From assembly GCF_015832195.1 (NCBI RefSeq), contig NC_052046.1:40930473-40994472 (forward strand): a DNA stretch of 64,000 nt, in the 5' to 3' direction. The notes beneath the pieces were generated by a model, which was given only the letters and a program-made list of their open reading frames with translations, searched no databases and was not told the DNA's origin. The stretch comes from Motacilla alba alba. Its lineage: Eukaryota > Chordata > Aves > Passeriformes > Motacillidae. Position numbers and translations under genes: made by a program. Below are positions 36,971 to 49,400 of this stretch, one piece after another; the first letter of the stretch is position 1; every line of letters starts with the position of its first letter.

Positions 36971-38887
36971 TTTTCTGGCAGGTGGCAATGACGTCTACTG
37001 ATTCTTTGAAGCTTGGTGCAGCAGCTGCAAAGTCTCTGAAAGGATAAGAGAAGGATGCAAGTAGCCAGTGTAGATTTGCCCATTGCTGTGTGGAGATGTG
37101 CAGGTTCAGTGTGTGCTGCTCCTCCTGGGCAGTGCCTGTGTTGAGCAGAGGGCAGCTGTGAGGGCAGCTGTTGCTAAGGGATTGTTGCAGGGTCGGTCGG
37201 TGAAACCCGCTGGAGCAGCAAGGGCAGAAATTGCAGGGTTAAGGGGCCATGTGTGTGTGAAGACGTGTATGGCTGTACTGTCTGTATGGGTGCAGGGATG
37301 TGGGCGTACCTGTGTGCAAATATAAGCGCACAGAGCAAGAGGTGCGGTTGGGTTAGTGAAGTGCTGTGTCAAGGAAGGGTGCAGAAGAGGACTTGGTGCT
37401 GTGCCTCCTTGTCTGGCCCCGGAGCTGGACCGTTGTGAAGCTGGGTGCAGGAAGGGAGAGCGTGAAGTGTGTGTGGTGGCATCTGAAACGTGCTGAGGTT
37501 GTCATTTCTCTTCCTTTTGGAGTTGGTGTGCTGTTGCCCAGTTGGTGACTTCCCCAGGAAGGGAAGCGGTGATGGGAGAGGGTCTCCTCTGGGGAGAGCA
37601 GTGCAGACCAGCCTTTCTCGAGGCCCCTCGTGGCAGCGCTGCCGATGTGAGAGAGCCTCGCGCAGGTAGGTGGGCAGCAGTCGCTCGCCTTGGTGTGCTG
37701 GAGGAGGGGCACTCTGGTGCTGTGCCTAGAGCTGGAGCATCTTGTGGAGAGTGAGGTGGCCTTCTCCCGAAGCACTGTCTCGGCTCACATTGCACATGAG
37801 CTGCTGGGGAGCGAGGACGAGGCGTTTGAGGTGCAGCAGTGTGCTGTGCTCAGTGTTGGACTGGAGCCTGCGTGCAGCACAGACTTGGAGAGCAGGGTTG
37901 TTGCTGGGTTGTGCGAGAGCTCTGTGCGGCTTTGGTGTAGGGCCGTGGCAGGGAGGTTCCTGTGGCAGGAGTGTCCCTGCGGTGAGCGAGGGCCTGGGAT
38001 GAGGACGCCCAGCTGGGAGCACAGGGCCTGCCCTGCAGCGCTTGTGCCTGGCGCTCCCCAAGGTCCCATGGGCGTAGCTGGGTGCTCCTGGAGAAGCCCC
38101 AGGTGTGTGCAGGCCTGTGAGCTGGGGGGCTGGGAGGGCTTTAGGTAGCGCTGGCTCTGGCCTTGAAACCGCTTCCCGCGCTGCCCAGACTTCCTGGGCT
38201 GGAGCCCTGTCTGGAAGGTTTCTGCCACCATTTTGTGGGAGGGAGATGCCATTTTGTTCACTGTTGCAGCTCCTGCTTCCTTGTACCAGGAAGTATTCAG
38301 AGATCAAAATATTTATATGCAGCTCATGCATAGGGTATGTGGATAGTTGGAGTTGTCTGTATGAAGGAATGAATCAGCAGATTCATACTTAGATATGCTA
38401 ATTATGTACATTTCTAGAGGTATATAGATGAGACATTTGTAATGGTAAAATTGTAAGCCTGAGGTAGCTAAAGCAGTCTTTCTTGAGAGCTGATGGAATG
38501 ACTCGGTAGATGTGGATGAAATGCATTGCACAAAGATAAAAGGCAGGTTCAGGCTTTCCGCTTTGCGTGGCTGTAGAAAAAGCACTGAGCTGTTTGGGGA
38601 GCAGCCAGGAGGTGTCACAGAGAGGGCTGTGGAGTTGTGTGAGGTGGCCGCCAGGCAGGCCTCAGCAAGCACCGTGACATGTCCCCAGAAAGTGGATCGA
38701 GGTCTGTCCCTCGATCCAGGCTGAGAAGGCTCCATGCCCAGGCAGAGCCCAGTGGGATGGTCATGCAGTGCATGTCCCTGGGGCAGGCTCTGGGCATGCC
38801 GTGGCCCTACCAGACATGAGCAACACAGGCTGAAAATACAGAAGGCCGGAACAAAATTATCCCTGTGTCAGAGGATCACATGCCTGG
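36971..38887. repeat. Large inverted repeat, right arm
   Basis: Mirror copy of 30274-32190 (see that entry). The inner edge falls in 'ttttctggcaggtggcaatg' and the outer edge in 'tgcctgg', after which the two sides are unrelated. This arm is intergenic, between the TDRD7-family promoter and DGKQ, whereas the left arm is in an intron. Confidence 0.95.
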
Positions 38888-39584
38888 AATAATGAGGAAA
38901 AGACTGTAAGAGGGTCCTCCAAAAGTCTCCATATCATTCTTTACAGTTACGTCATCTTTGAATATAAATCACAGGATTCTCAGCATGCAGTGAAGTCTGT
39001 CCTGTTGGACAACAGTTACTCCAAGGCCCATAAGGACCAGAACTCCTCAGGAAAAGGCAAGTGGATCATTGTGAGCATTGGGGTGTTGCAGAGCTTTTCA
39101 GCCATCATCATGGTGCATGTGGCTCTGACGCGGTGGATAGTGCATATATAGAACTGCTGAACAAGGCAAAAAGGCTGCATGGTAGACTACTGTGGTCTAC
39201 ACAGGGCAAGGTCACACCAAGCCACATCCTTTTGTTGGAGGTCGAGCTTCATTTTCACATGCCCATCCTCTTCCTGTCCATCTTCTGAGGTGATTTTCAG
39301 GCAAATGATAGTCTCAGATTTCTCAAGGTCTATTCTAATCCATCCATGGAAACACATAATAAAGGACTCCGCCCTGGCCACATAATGAACAGGGCTAATG
39401 AGTGTAGATGTGCATTGGCATTGGCTGGTCACAGCTGGGACTGCTTCTGAATGTTTTGTGTACTCCTTTGGAACATGGAGGAAGAAAAAGGGATTCTTTG
39501 CCTCTGTGCGGTCACATTGCATATGTGCTATGTGCCTATTTGAGTTCAAGGACAGACAAAATTGCCTGTTCAAGCTCTGACACT
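38888..39584. other. Filler between right arm and inverted block 2
   Basis: About 700 bases with no counterpart on the left, where the corresponding interval is 7.4 kb and contains coding exon 1 and CR1 copies. No gene or repeat recognised. Confidence 0.5.
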
Positions 39585-40107
39585 GGTGGATTGCTGTTTT
39601 TGTCACTGCTGACTGTGCAGCAGGTACACTGTCTGATTTGTAAGTAGGAGTCCTGGGATAGGAGAGCTCTCCCTCAGAAGGAGAGGCCCTCCCAGCAGTG
39701 GCTCTGTGTTGAGCCAGCCCAGCAAAGGTGCTGGGTGTGCAGCAGAGGAGGAGAAACAGGAGGGTGAAGGATGAGCTGGAGGGCACTGCCTGGCTTCTAG
39801 TGTCATCATCCATTGCCCTTGTTTTCCTGAGATGTGTGGGTCACCCCTAGAACACGAAAAGAGATCCCTGGAACAAGGTGTTGCTGCTTAGCAATCTCTT
39901 GCTTTTGTTTTTCTGCTTTGATTGTCTCCTGTCTTGGTTGTGAGAAAAGATCTTTTTTGGAGCTGCTGCTTGCTAAATTTCAGAGGTGCTGGTGAAATCC
40001 CTGAGTTTCTCTTGCCCTGCTCCCGTGACCCTTGACCCTGCAAATTGGTCATCTCTGATGTTCTTTGGGGGCCATGGCTAGCAAGGTAGCAGTGCTGGCC
40101 CCATGAA
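39585..40107. repeat. Inverted block 2, right copy
   Basis: Reverse complement of 22346-22853 at roughly 98 per cent identity, with a small insertion near 40025-40040 relative to the left copy. Orientation and order agree with the large inverted repeat. Confidence 0.92.
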
Positions 40108-40446
40108 GGGCCGCTTTTTAGACTGTGCCACTACCTTATAGGCAGAGCTGAGGTTTGCAGAGTAAAAAGTGTGCAGTTTTGCAGAGTGAAGACTGTGTCT
40201 TTCACCTGTGGGTTAACTGAGATGTAACCTGTTGTGGCAGCTTCCACGTGCATGGCTTTTCTGAGACTGTATGGAGAGATGGGTCTCTTTATGTGCTGCA
40301 ATGTGGTAGTGGAGATTGTGGTTTGTGAATGCCTGGGTGCAAGCCACAATGCTGTAGCACAGAGACCCACAACTGGTCTGTGGGTCTGTACCCCAGGGCA
40401 GAGAGAGATGACCCTTTACCTCTTTGCATGCTGCCCTAGCTACCGT
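40108..40446. other. Filler between inverted blocks 2 and 3
   Basis: About 340 bases with no similarity to the 2.7 kb left interval that carries TDRD7-family coding exons 2 and 3. No gene recognised. Confidence 0.5.
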
Positions 40447-41039
40447 GACAGGTGATGTGTGTGTTGAGGATGATGGTTGTCTGCAGGTGGCTGTTCTTTC
40501 CCTCCTGCCTGACTTCTGTGTTGCAGTCAGTGTTTGTGCCCCTTCTTGGCGTGCTCGGAGCCAGGGGCCAGCTGACCGTGTTTGGGTGAACTGAGATGAG
40601 GGCTGGAGCTGCAGTTCTGCTGGGTTAGCAGTACATGCTGCTTTTCAGCCCCATTTGAGCCTCTCTAATCCCTGTGGCTTAGTCAGCTGCTGCCCCATCA
40701 TTTCTTTCTGTGTTGTTTTCGGCTGCCCTGGGCCGTCAGCTGACGATGGTGAGAAAGTGTTTGCTGTTGCTCATTGTGGCTGTGACAAGTGCTCCGGAGC
40801 TGTGATTGTGGCGGTAATCCTCTGCAGGGGGAGGACTCCAGCCCGGGCTGGGTTGGAAGTCAGGCTGGCGCTGAATGGAAATGGCAGTGGCGTGCCACTT
40901 CCATGGTGGCGTGGTCGCTGTGAAGTGGCCCAGAGCAGCACAACAGCTTAATCCTGCTGCAGTGCCTGCTCTTTTTGGAAGATCTCCAGAAAGCAGGCAT
41001 GTCCTACTGCACCCACCTTTAAGAACCTCATGTGCCTTG
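40447..41039. repeat. Inverted block 3, right copy
   Basis: Reverse complement of 19094-19686, with positions summing to 60133 and almost no differences. The 98-codon frame at 40655-40951 is identical in both copies but has no domain, so I do not call it a gene. Confidence 0.93.
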
Positions 41040-44000
41040 GGGTCTGGGTGCCAGAGGAGGAGAGGAAGATGTGCTTGGAGCACTCATGAGAGCAGCAGCC
41101 AGCCCCAGATTTTTTCCTGAGAGCACAGTGTTCTGTTGACGGCTGATAACTTTCCTGCTGCTTCTCACCAAAGGGGCCTTTGCTGTGTCTGTGCTTTCCT
41201 GGGTGTGCTTTTTTGACAGTTCCCCAGATGGTGCTGACAGAGTGGACAGGTGCCCTAGGGGAAAGAGGCAGCCTTGGGGCTGCAGTGTGGATCTGCTGGG
41301 GCTTTGCTCAGGGCCAGAGCTCTTCCCAGGGGCAGGAGACACTCCTTGTGGACTGTGGCTGTGGCAGCAGCTCTTTGGACTTGCCCAGACAGCTGCTTGG
41401 AGCAGTGGGGAGGTGGGTGGTGATGCCAGCAGATCCAGTGGTTGTGAAGCCAAGGTGGGCATGAGGAGATAGATGTCAGGAATAGGGAGGAAGCCAGAGG
41501 AACTGGAAGCAGCTGTGTGAGGAGTGGAAACTTGGAGGTAGGGAAGAAAGATGTGCTGAGTGCAGCGGGTGAGGGAGTAAGGCCAGTGACCCAGCAGGAA
41601 CAGGGAGACTTGAGATGGGCCTCTGTGTGTGCACCACAGCTCTGAATGTCATGAGAGTGGACTGAGTTAACCCCTGTTGTGGTCCTGAGCAAGCAGGGTG
41701 GAGCTGCAGTGGAGAAACCTGTCACCAGCTCTGTGCTGTGTTTTCTTAAAGATACTGTTGTATAGAGGAGAGAAGGACTAAGCCAACTAGCTGTGCAGGA
41801 GAGATTTGTTCTGCAGTTCTTTCCACCTCAGGTCCCCCTTAAGCCATCCAGTCTGGGACCTAGTCTTTAGTCCATTCAGACTCTGCCACACCAAATTCTC
41901 ATGCTCATGCATGCAGGGCCTGGCCCTTGGGCTCTTGAGGGTTTTGCTCCCCACCTGCATCCAAGACAAGACACCTTGTGTCTGTCTGGGGTTGTGCCAT
42001 CACAGTGCATCACCATGCCTGCATGCTGAGTACTGAGGGGCCTGGCCTTTAGCCATGCTGGGCCATGAATTTCAGACCCTTACTTGATAGGACAGTTGTC
42101 ACACGGTTTCCTCAGGGCAGACGGAACTTTGCCATCAAGGCTGCCCAACTCTCAGCACCCCTGGAGCTGGCCCTGGAGCAGTGCTGAATACTCTGAATAC
42201 TGTGGCTGAATACTGTGGTGAATACTGCTGAATACTGTGGCTTGGCCCTCATGCTGTCAGATGTCATGTCCTCCCCCTCCCCCTGGCTGTGTGAAACATT
42301 GTTCCTCCATGTCTATGTTTAACCCCATCTGGCCACCAAGCGCCACACACAGCCATTCATGCACTGCCTCGCTAGTGCGACTGGGGAGAGAACTGGAAGA
42401 GCAAAACCTAGGAGACTATAAAGACAGTATGATATGGAAAACAAAAGCAAATATAAAAAGCACATAAGCAAAATGCACTAAAGAATTCATTCACCACTTC
42501 CCATGGGCAGGCAGCTTTTCAGCCTTCTCCAGGGGCTCCCTCCCACCTCATGGTGACTTGAGGACACAAATGTCATCACTCCAAGCTCCAAACGCCTCTT
42601 TCTTCCTCCTTCTTGTGCACAGATTTAAATACTGAGCATGATGTCAAATGGTCTGGAATATCCCTTTGGCCAGTTCAACCTCCCATGTACCTCCAACTTC
42701 CTCCCCAGCATGGTAGTACAAAAAGCAGAAAAGGCCTTGACTCTGCGTAAGCCCTGCTCAAGAATAACTAAAACACCTCTATATTATCAACCCTGTGTGC
42801 AACACAAACCCAAACACAGCCCCATTCTATCCACTATGAAAAAAAATTCACTCTATTCCAGTAGCAACCAGCACACCCCAGCTCACCTCAAGCCAAGCAC
42901 CACTGAAGCTGGCTGTCAGGCCATGCCTTGGCCTGCCCGGTGCCCCTTTGCAGGCAAATTTCAGAGAGCTAAACTCCCCCTGCCAACTTTTCCCCGTCAG
43001 GGGCCTGGGTCCCTTGCGCCCTTCCTGTGGTGGGCTACCCCCAGGGCACAGCTTGCTAATGCTTTCCCAGCACTTGCCCTCTTCCAGGGGGGAATGGCAC
43101 CTGCAGAGCAGTACCCCACACCTTTCCGCCACTCCTCCCAGCAATGCTGCCTGCTGCTTCAAGGGCTGGACCACCTCACTGCCCTGTGAGACCCAGCAAG
43201 ACCTGCTGGCAATGCAGTCCTCAGCAACACTGGGAGAGCAGTCTTAGAAACCTGTGTCCTCAGTACCACACCATACTGCCATTTGTTTTCTTCCCCAAAC
43301 TGAATATAATTTCAGAGGAGGATTACTTAAAGAAAGATGGAACAAGCTTTTAAAATCCATGAACCAAATCGTTAAACATCTTTGCATAACTACAGCACAC
43401 TGTAGTTCTTAAAATAATTTTTAAACCACAGCAATAGCATATCCAGTATCTGTCTGGGTAGTTCCTGAAAGCCTTTCCAAAGTCAGGGGCGGGTTCTGCT
43501 ATCCTCAGTCAGAAAGCAAGAGGGCAGCAACCTCCACTTTAACAGTGACTTAACTAGCCAGGAAGATCATGAAGTGGTCCGTGCCCAGCAGCAAATGTCC
43601 ATGTTAGTGTTAAAAAGGAATTGTCGGAACTAAAGTCTCTGTTTTAGTAGCATGGTACTTGACACTGCTTCATTTTTGTGCCAACACTCATAAAACTTGT
43701 CAGACACCTAGAACGATATTTATAATTAACAGAAACTTTAGCAGTTCCCTCTAACAGGCAGAGAAAGCTGAGATCTTGGGCAGGTTTTAGCAGGATGCAG
43801 GTTAAAGTTTATGACCAGAACTGCTGACATACCTAAGTTACAAACTTTAAAAGACTGAAAAAAATCCTCAAAATGTTCACTTGTAACCCAAAGAAGCCTA
43901 AAAAAGGTGTTAAAAGGTGTTTCTAGAGGAGAACAAGTATGACAGGCCATTGTAGACAGCAGTAATACAGGAGTGACGACAGGTCCTGTGATGGGAATGG

Positions 44001-44399
44001 TTGATGAGGAGTTAGGAAGAAGAGATGCTGGCAGGGGCCAAAGACAGGGAAGCTGAAGTGGGAGAGTGCAGAAAAAAATGTGCCACCCAGTCAACTGAAG
44101 CAGTCTCTTTTCCTGTAGCAGTTCTGATGGAGTGTCTTTGATTCTGGCATGTCCTAGATGAGTATCATTTCCACACCTTTGTTGCAGACATGCTGAGACT
44201 CTGTCAGATGGTGATCTCCGCCTCCCTGAGTTTTTTCTGGACTGGAGATGTTGGGTGTTGCCTGTGGGGACTGTGGTTTATGAGACTGAGAGTCAGTCAT
44301 AGACGACTTGCTATCAGCTCTGCTCCATGTTTTGCTGGGGAGGCTGCTGCATCAGAGGACACCAAGGCATTCTTGTGTGACAGAAAAATATGGGAGCAG
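41040..44399. other. Intergenic stretch, no gene recognised
   Basis: GC-moderate sequence with many overlapping frames (up to 183 codons at 42638-43189, plus strand) but no domain or splice pattern I can defend. The only repeat seen is the small tandem array listed at 42183-42240. Confidence 0.45.
42183..42240 (+). repeat. Short minisatellite, CTGAATACTGTGG units
   Basis: Four to five imperfect copies of a unit close to CTGAATACTGTGG, with shortened copies CTGAATACT and TGAATACTG interspersed. Unit length varies, so it looks like an irregular tandem expansion. Confidence 0.85.
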
Positions 44400-44890
44400 G
44401 ACCTTCAATGCAAGGCTATGTAGTGACCATGTGTCTGGATTAATTTGTTTCCACATAGGCAGTTTGAAGCGGGGTTGGCAAGACTGACATGTCCTTGCTG
44501 CTGGGAATGTTTTGCGCCTTGTGAGCTGCTTGTGCTTTGGAAATTGCAGGAGGGAAAGCTTCTTTGAGCCAGGAGGTATTGACCTCAAAGCATGCAAATG
44601 AGTGGGGTTGTGAGCAACATCCCCAGAAATCCTGGACTGACAGCCCCCTCCTAGTTATCTGTCACAGACTTGAGGACACTGGTCCAGCAGAGGGGCCAGT
44701 GCTTGTCTGTTAGAGTGGCTAATTGTGATAAAAGATCACTGATAAACAACACAGGTTGGCTGAGGGAAACCCTGAAATTGACAGAGCTTGTCCTTTCCTC
44801 ATTTGCTGGTGTAGAGTGAGGTGCTGTCTATGTGCAATTTCACTGTGTGTGTTTTCTGATGCCTACCCTGCCCCCGTCTCTGCCCCTGAT
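44400..44890. repeat. Outer inverted block, right copy (old, diverged)
   Basis: Reverse-complement match to about 18040-18540. Shared anchors include 'cctcctggctcaaagaagct', 'ccagcagcaaggaca', 'gataacta' and the 'gggcagggt' region. Identity is about 80 per cent in the core and lower at the edges. Its order fits the mirrored series. Confidence 0.75.
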
Positions 44891-46400
44891 CACAAGGCCC
44901 CTGCATTAAGTCACCAGGGTTCTGGTCAGAGCATTTGTCTCTGCAGACTCTGTGCCTTGTCTGTGCTGGCTGTTCTACCCCTCTAACCTATCTAGAACCA
45001 TTGTGTTGCTCTTGGTTTTCCTATCCCTCTCTCTTTCTGTGATTCCCTAGTAGACTCTTAGGCTGGATTTCTTGGTTTCCAGAACCTGAAAGCCAGGTCC
45101 TGGATAGACCAATATAGTATGTTGTCAGCTACAAAAGAAGTCTGGGCAAATTGTGAGGGACAGAGATTTGTTCAGGAGTGAATGTTGAGCCTTATTAGTT
45201 GATGAGGAGGCAAGGTTTGACCCATTTGTATTACTCATGTCAAGGCTGCTTGCCTGTAGGTGGGCACCTGCAGAGGCACTGCTCTGTCGGCATGGTTTTG
45301 TTTTCAAGATGATGATGCCACCACCACTGCTGCGTGTTCCAGCATTTGGTTATTCAGCACCAGCAGGAGGGATCACAGGTGCTACAGTTGTTCACAACAA
45401 GAAATCACCTGTTTTAGGGCCCAAACCTGTCATCTCCTTATCAATTTTATGTCCAAAATGATTCCATTAGCCCTTAATTTCCTTGTGACTTCATTATTAC
45501 AACTAGAAGGTGTTTTGTTTGTTTGTTTGTTTTTTGGGGTTTTTTTGTTTGTTTTCCTTTTAGCTGTGCTTCAAAGAGTACTGTCTAACTGGTGGCTAAA
45601 TCCACACTGAAGTTAAACTGGGATTTATATTAGTCCAACCCATCTTTCCCATTCTCAGACACCAGTTCCCCTTGATGAGAAAGCAGTACAGCCAGATTGC
45701 ACAACCTGTATGGGCAGGGAGGGACTGCTGGCAGCTGTCTATTCCTCTAGCTGTTCTCTCAGCCCAGAGGAGGGCAGGGGTAAAAATAATTCCAGGTTCG
45801 GATGTTTTGTGTTTTTTTTCTTTTCTCTGTATGAAGGTCAGTGTTCTGTTTGCTTCCCCTCTTTTCCCATAACTGTAGCCCCAAACTTAGTTTTTCCATA
45901 TATGGATTTAAATGTAATTATAGCTGCTTCAGAGCTCGTTAATTTGCAGTCCACAAGGAACAGTAAGGTTTTTCCAGAGGTGTTGGGACATAACCAAGGC
46001 CTCCTCAATTCTGCAGTCAATTGTTGAACAGAGCAGGGAAAACCAATCGCTCATTGCCAGAGGCAAGGTTACTGCAGCAGGGACACGCCAAGTGGAGATG
46101 TCCAGCTGAGTGACCCCCGCCCCCCATCCCCAGCCATGAAAGGCAGACCCTAACCTCTGAGGAGGGGTGAGCTGTCCACCCACAGTGGGGCAGAGTTTCC
46201 AGCTGGGCCTGGCTCACTGGACAGCCCTTCCACTTATCCCAGCTGAGTCCCTCCAAGCCAAGGTCCATGAGGTCTGGCCCGTGAGTTGTGCAGGCCAGGT
46301 CCACCACTGTTCACCTGAGCCAAGCACAAGGCTATGTGTGTGCCTGTTACCCACAGCCTGAAAACCAGGTCATGTGTTCCTAGAGAAGGGCAAACAGGGC
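44891..46400. other. Intergenic stretch, no gene recognised
   Basis: A T/G-rich run with TTTG units lies at about 45513-45562. Nothing else is assigned. Confidence 0.45.
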
Positions 46401-49400
46401 AAGGAATTGTACAAAAATACCTTGGAAAATCTGGATCATCATTAAAGTAAGTCTGTGTGCTTTAAACTGTGGTGCTATCACAGAAAGACTTTACCAATTA
46501 CTGTGCTAACCACAGAAATAAGTGTTCTAGAGGTGCTTGAATGTTGCAGGGATCAAACTTAGATGTCATCTCACAAATGAAAATGTTTGAAATCACACTG
46601 TTAGAACACAGCCATGCCTTCACAGGGCATGACCCAATCTCAAACAGCAAGGATACAGAATTCCTATAAAAGCAGTGCCCAGCTGAGATGAAGTATGTTT
46701 GTTTCTGCAGAAGTGTATTCTGCTATTTTTAAAGCATAACTACTCCACAAGCATCCAGGGTAGAAGAGATGTTGTATTTGTTCACAGCAAATTCTAGTTA
46801 CAGATCTCTGGAACTTGTAAATAATACTTAGAATACAATATTTCATACTGGTGCAAAATGTACAAACACAAAACACGTATTGCAAAATATACACAGAATT
46901 GTTCTAAGAACAGAACCCAAGGGTGAACAGATGTTTAAATATAAGAGAAAAGTCCATATTTTACAAATTACTTAAAAAAAAATATTAGTAGACTAGGTAT
47001 GGTTTTTGTAGACAAGTTACCACAATATAGTGAAATGTCTCATTTGCAAGGCAGACATTGAGAAACAAGTTACATCATTAAAAGCTAGTTTTTGAGACCA
47101 ATCCACAAGTAAATGTGTGATAACACATTACTGGTTTGAGGCACAGAGTGGAAACTGTTTTCAACCACTTTAATGCTTATAATTAGGCTGCTTTTTTTTT
47201 CTGTGAATTAGGCAGATGCACAAAGAATAAGCACTAGACAGTAACTTGTCAGCTTACATTAGTTTATTGGGTCAGGATTATTTATTACTGATGTATTAGA
47301 ACATAGAACATTCACAAGAAATGCTATGAGACACCTTAAGAGTATCTTGATAATAAAACAGCATTCATACAACTGTGTAAATTGGATGATTTAAATAACC
47401 AGAAGTGAAAAACAGTTATTTAAGCAATAGTTAAGTTATGGTTTGAGGAGAATTAAGATGTCGTCAGTCGTTTTTAAGTAGGAAAGATGCTGAAATTATA
47501 GTGAATTACAAACTCTAATGCTTTGCATTCAAAGCAGAGATGTTGTCTTCCAATATTCAGAACTTGTAGCTTCAAGATACTGATTGCTGCTAGCTACACC
47601 ATTGCTAACTAAACTATCACAAGGATAACTTGCTTTGGGCATGTGTGGAATGCTAGAGTTATACAGCTATTGCTATGCTACAGATCCCCCAGTTTTGCTT
47701 TAAAATAGCAGTGAAGGCTTTATAAGCACCCAAAAATTACACAATAAATACTCAGTAATACTTCAAGCACCTCTTGCTACCCAATTTGGCAAGATAAGCA
47801 GCACTAAGAAATGGATGCCATTGTGAGACAAGGTATTAGCAGTCTGACTTGGACACTCTTGATTTGTGCCTGCCTGCCTTCAGAAAGCAAAAGAGCTTGT
47901 GTGGCAGACTCTGTGACGGTGAGAGAGAGGACTGTAAGTGCCAGACAGTCACCAGACTTACAACCTTTCTGCAGTCAAGCACAAGGGCAGGCTCTCTGCT
48001 CTTCAACCTGCAGTGATCTGTATGGGGAGAAGCTCTGCCTTGTATGGCTGATGTTTATATGGGGAGTTCCTGCCCATCAGGGGATATGCACAATATAATT
48101 GAAGCCATATCTTCTGAAATCAGGTTGTCCCCTAAATAACACACTTGACCGGTGCAGAGTGACGTGCCAAATGGGTATGATGCCAGGAGAGCTCAGAGGG
48201 ATAACTACACCAGTAACACTGCCCCATTAAAAAATACTTTGCTTTGGGATAGATCTTTAGTATCTACAAACATTTATTTCAAGACTTCAACTTTTTCAGC
48301 ACTGATCTGCTATAAAACCTTCTCATAAATTATCTTCACAAAAAATAAAGTAACTTTTCTGAAAACATCTTCAATATAACACACTTGTATCAGTGCAAAT
48401 TCTGTCCTGTGAGTCCCTGGCAGAGAAGCCATAACCCACACTGAAATCTCTCCACAGCAACATAACCAATACTCTACAACCAGAAGGCAACTATTCCATT
48501 AATTACTATGGTAAGCAGAAACAGTGCTTCCAAAACACACAAAGAGTGCACTGTTTCAGTGGACATGTATGGGTTTACAATCAATAGTCTCTGTCCTGTA
48601 AACATTGAAACTACCACTTTAACTGCAGGTTAAGTTAGTAATTTGCATTCATTTCACTGCACTCCACACATAAAATGCCTACACTGCTAAAAAAGAAACC
48701 ACACCAAAACAAAACTATTAAATAGCAAAAGGAATGAAGGCTTTGGGCTGGATGTCTCCTGAAACTAAGTGTAAAATCAGTAAGTGTTGACATTATAAAT
48801 AAAACTTGAACATTATTTTATGCATTATCGAAGCAGTCTAGTAAAACCTAAAACTTAGAATAGCAGAGAATTTGCTCAAAACATACACAAACGTTCAGTC
48901 AGTCAGCTATAAATACATTCTGCAATGTGAGAAGCCATCTCTATCCCCAAGCAGACTTTCAAGGAGAACACAGTGTTAGACATGGATGGGGATCAGGAAC
49001 ACTGCAGCCAGAGAAACTCCTAAACAATTGTATTCTACAAACTTGTTCTCATTGTTATCTGAAAGTGCATCTTTTTATGTGTAGAATCATCCCCATTATT
49101 TACAAAAAAAGTACAAACATTGCAATTTTGCCACGCTCTAAGCCTATCTAACCTGTATTTTCTGTTAAGTGCAAAAAGTATAATGAAGTAATACATATTT
49201 TGACACATCTAAGGTCGAAGCCTGAAAATGAGGCAACGTTGTCACCAGCGAATCCAATGCAATTCAGTAGTTGCCAGATCTTTGCTGCACCACTGTTAGA
49301 TGGCTAAAGTAGAAGCCTAAGTAGAAATTAAAGAATAGTCTAAGCCAAACTGACAGAGCAGTATTCAGAGCAGGAACTTCATTCCCCCACTCTCCACACA

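Noticed and set aside
41255..41725. 156-codon minus-strand open frame and overlapping frames
   Set aside because: Multiple overlapping frames on both strands with Ser/Pro/Cys-rich content and no family match.
42638..43189. 183-codon plus-strand open frame
   Set aside because: No recognisable domain, no splice or promoter context, and other frames are open in the same GC-moderate region.
47811..48098. 95-codon plus-strand open frame with a hydrophobic start
   Set aside because: Isolated, no domain, no promoter or splice context; consistent with chance.
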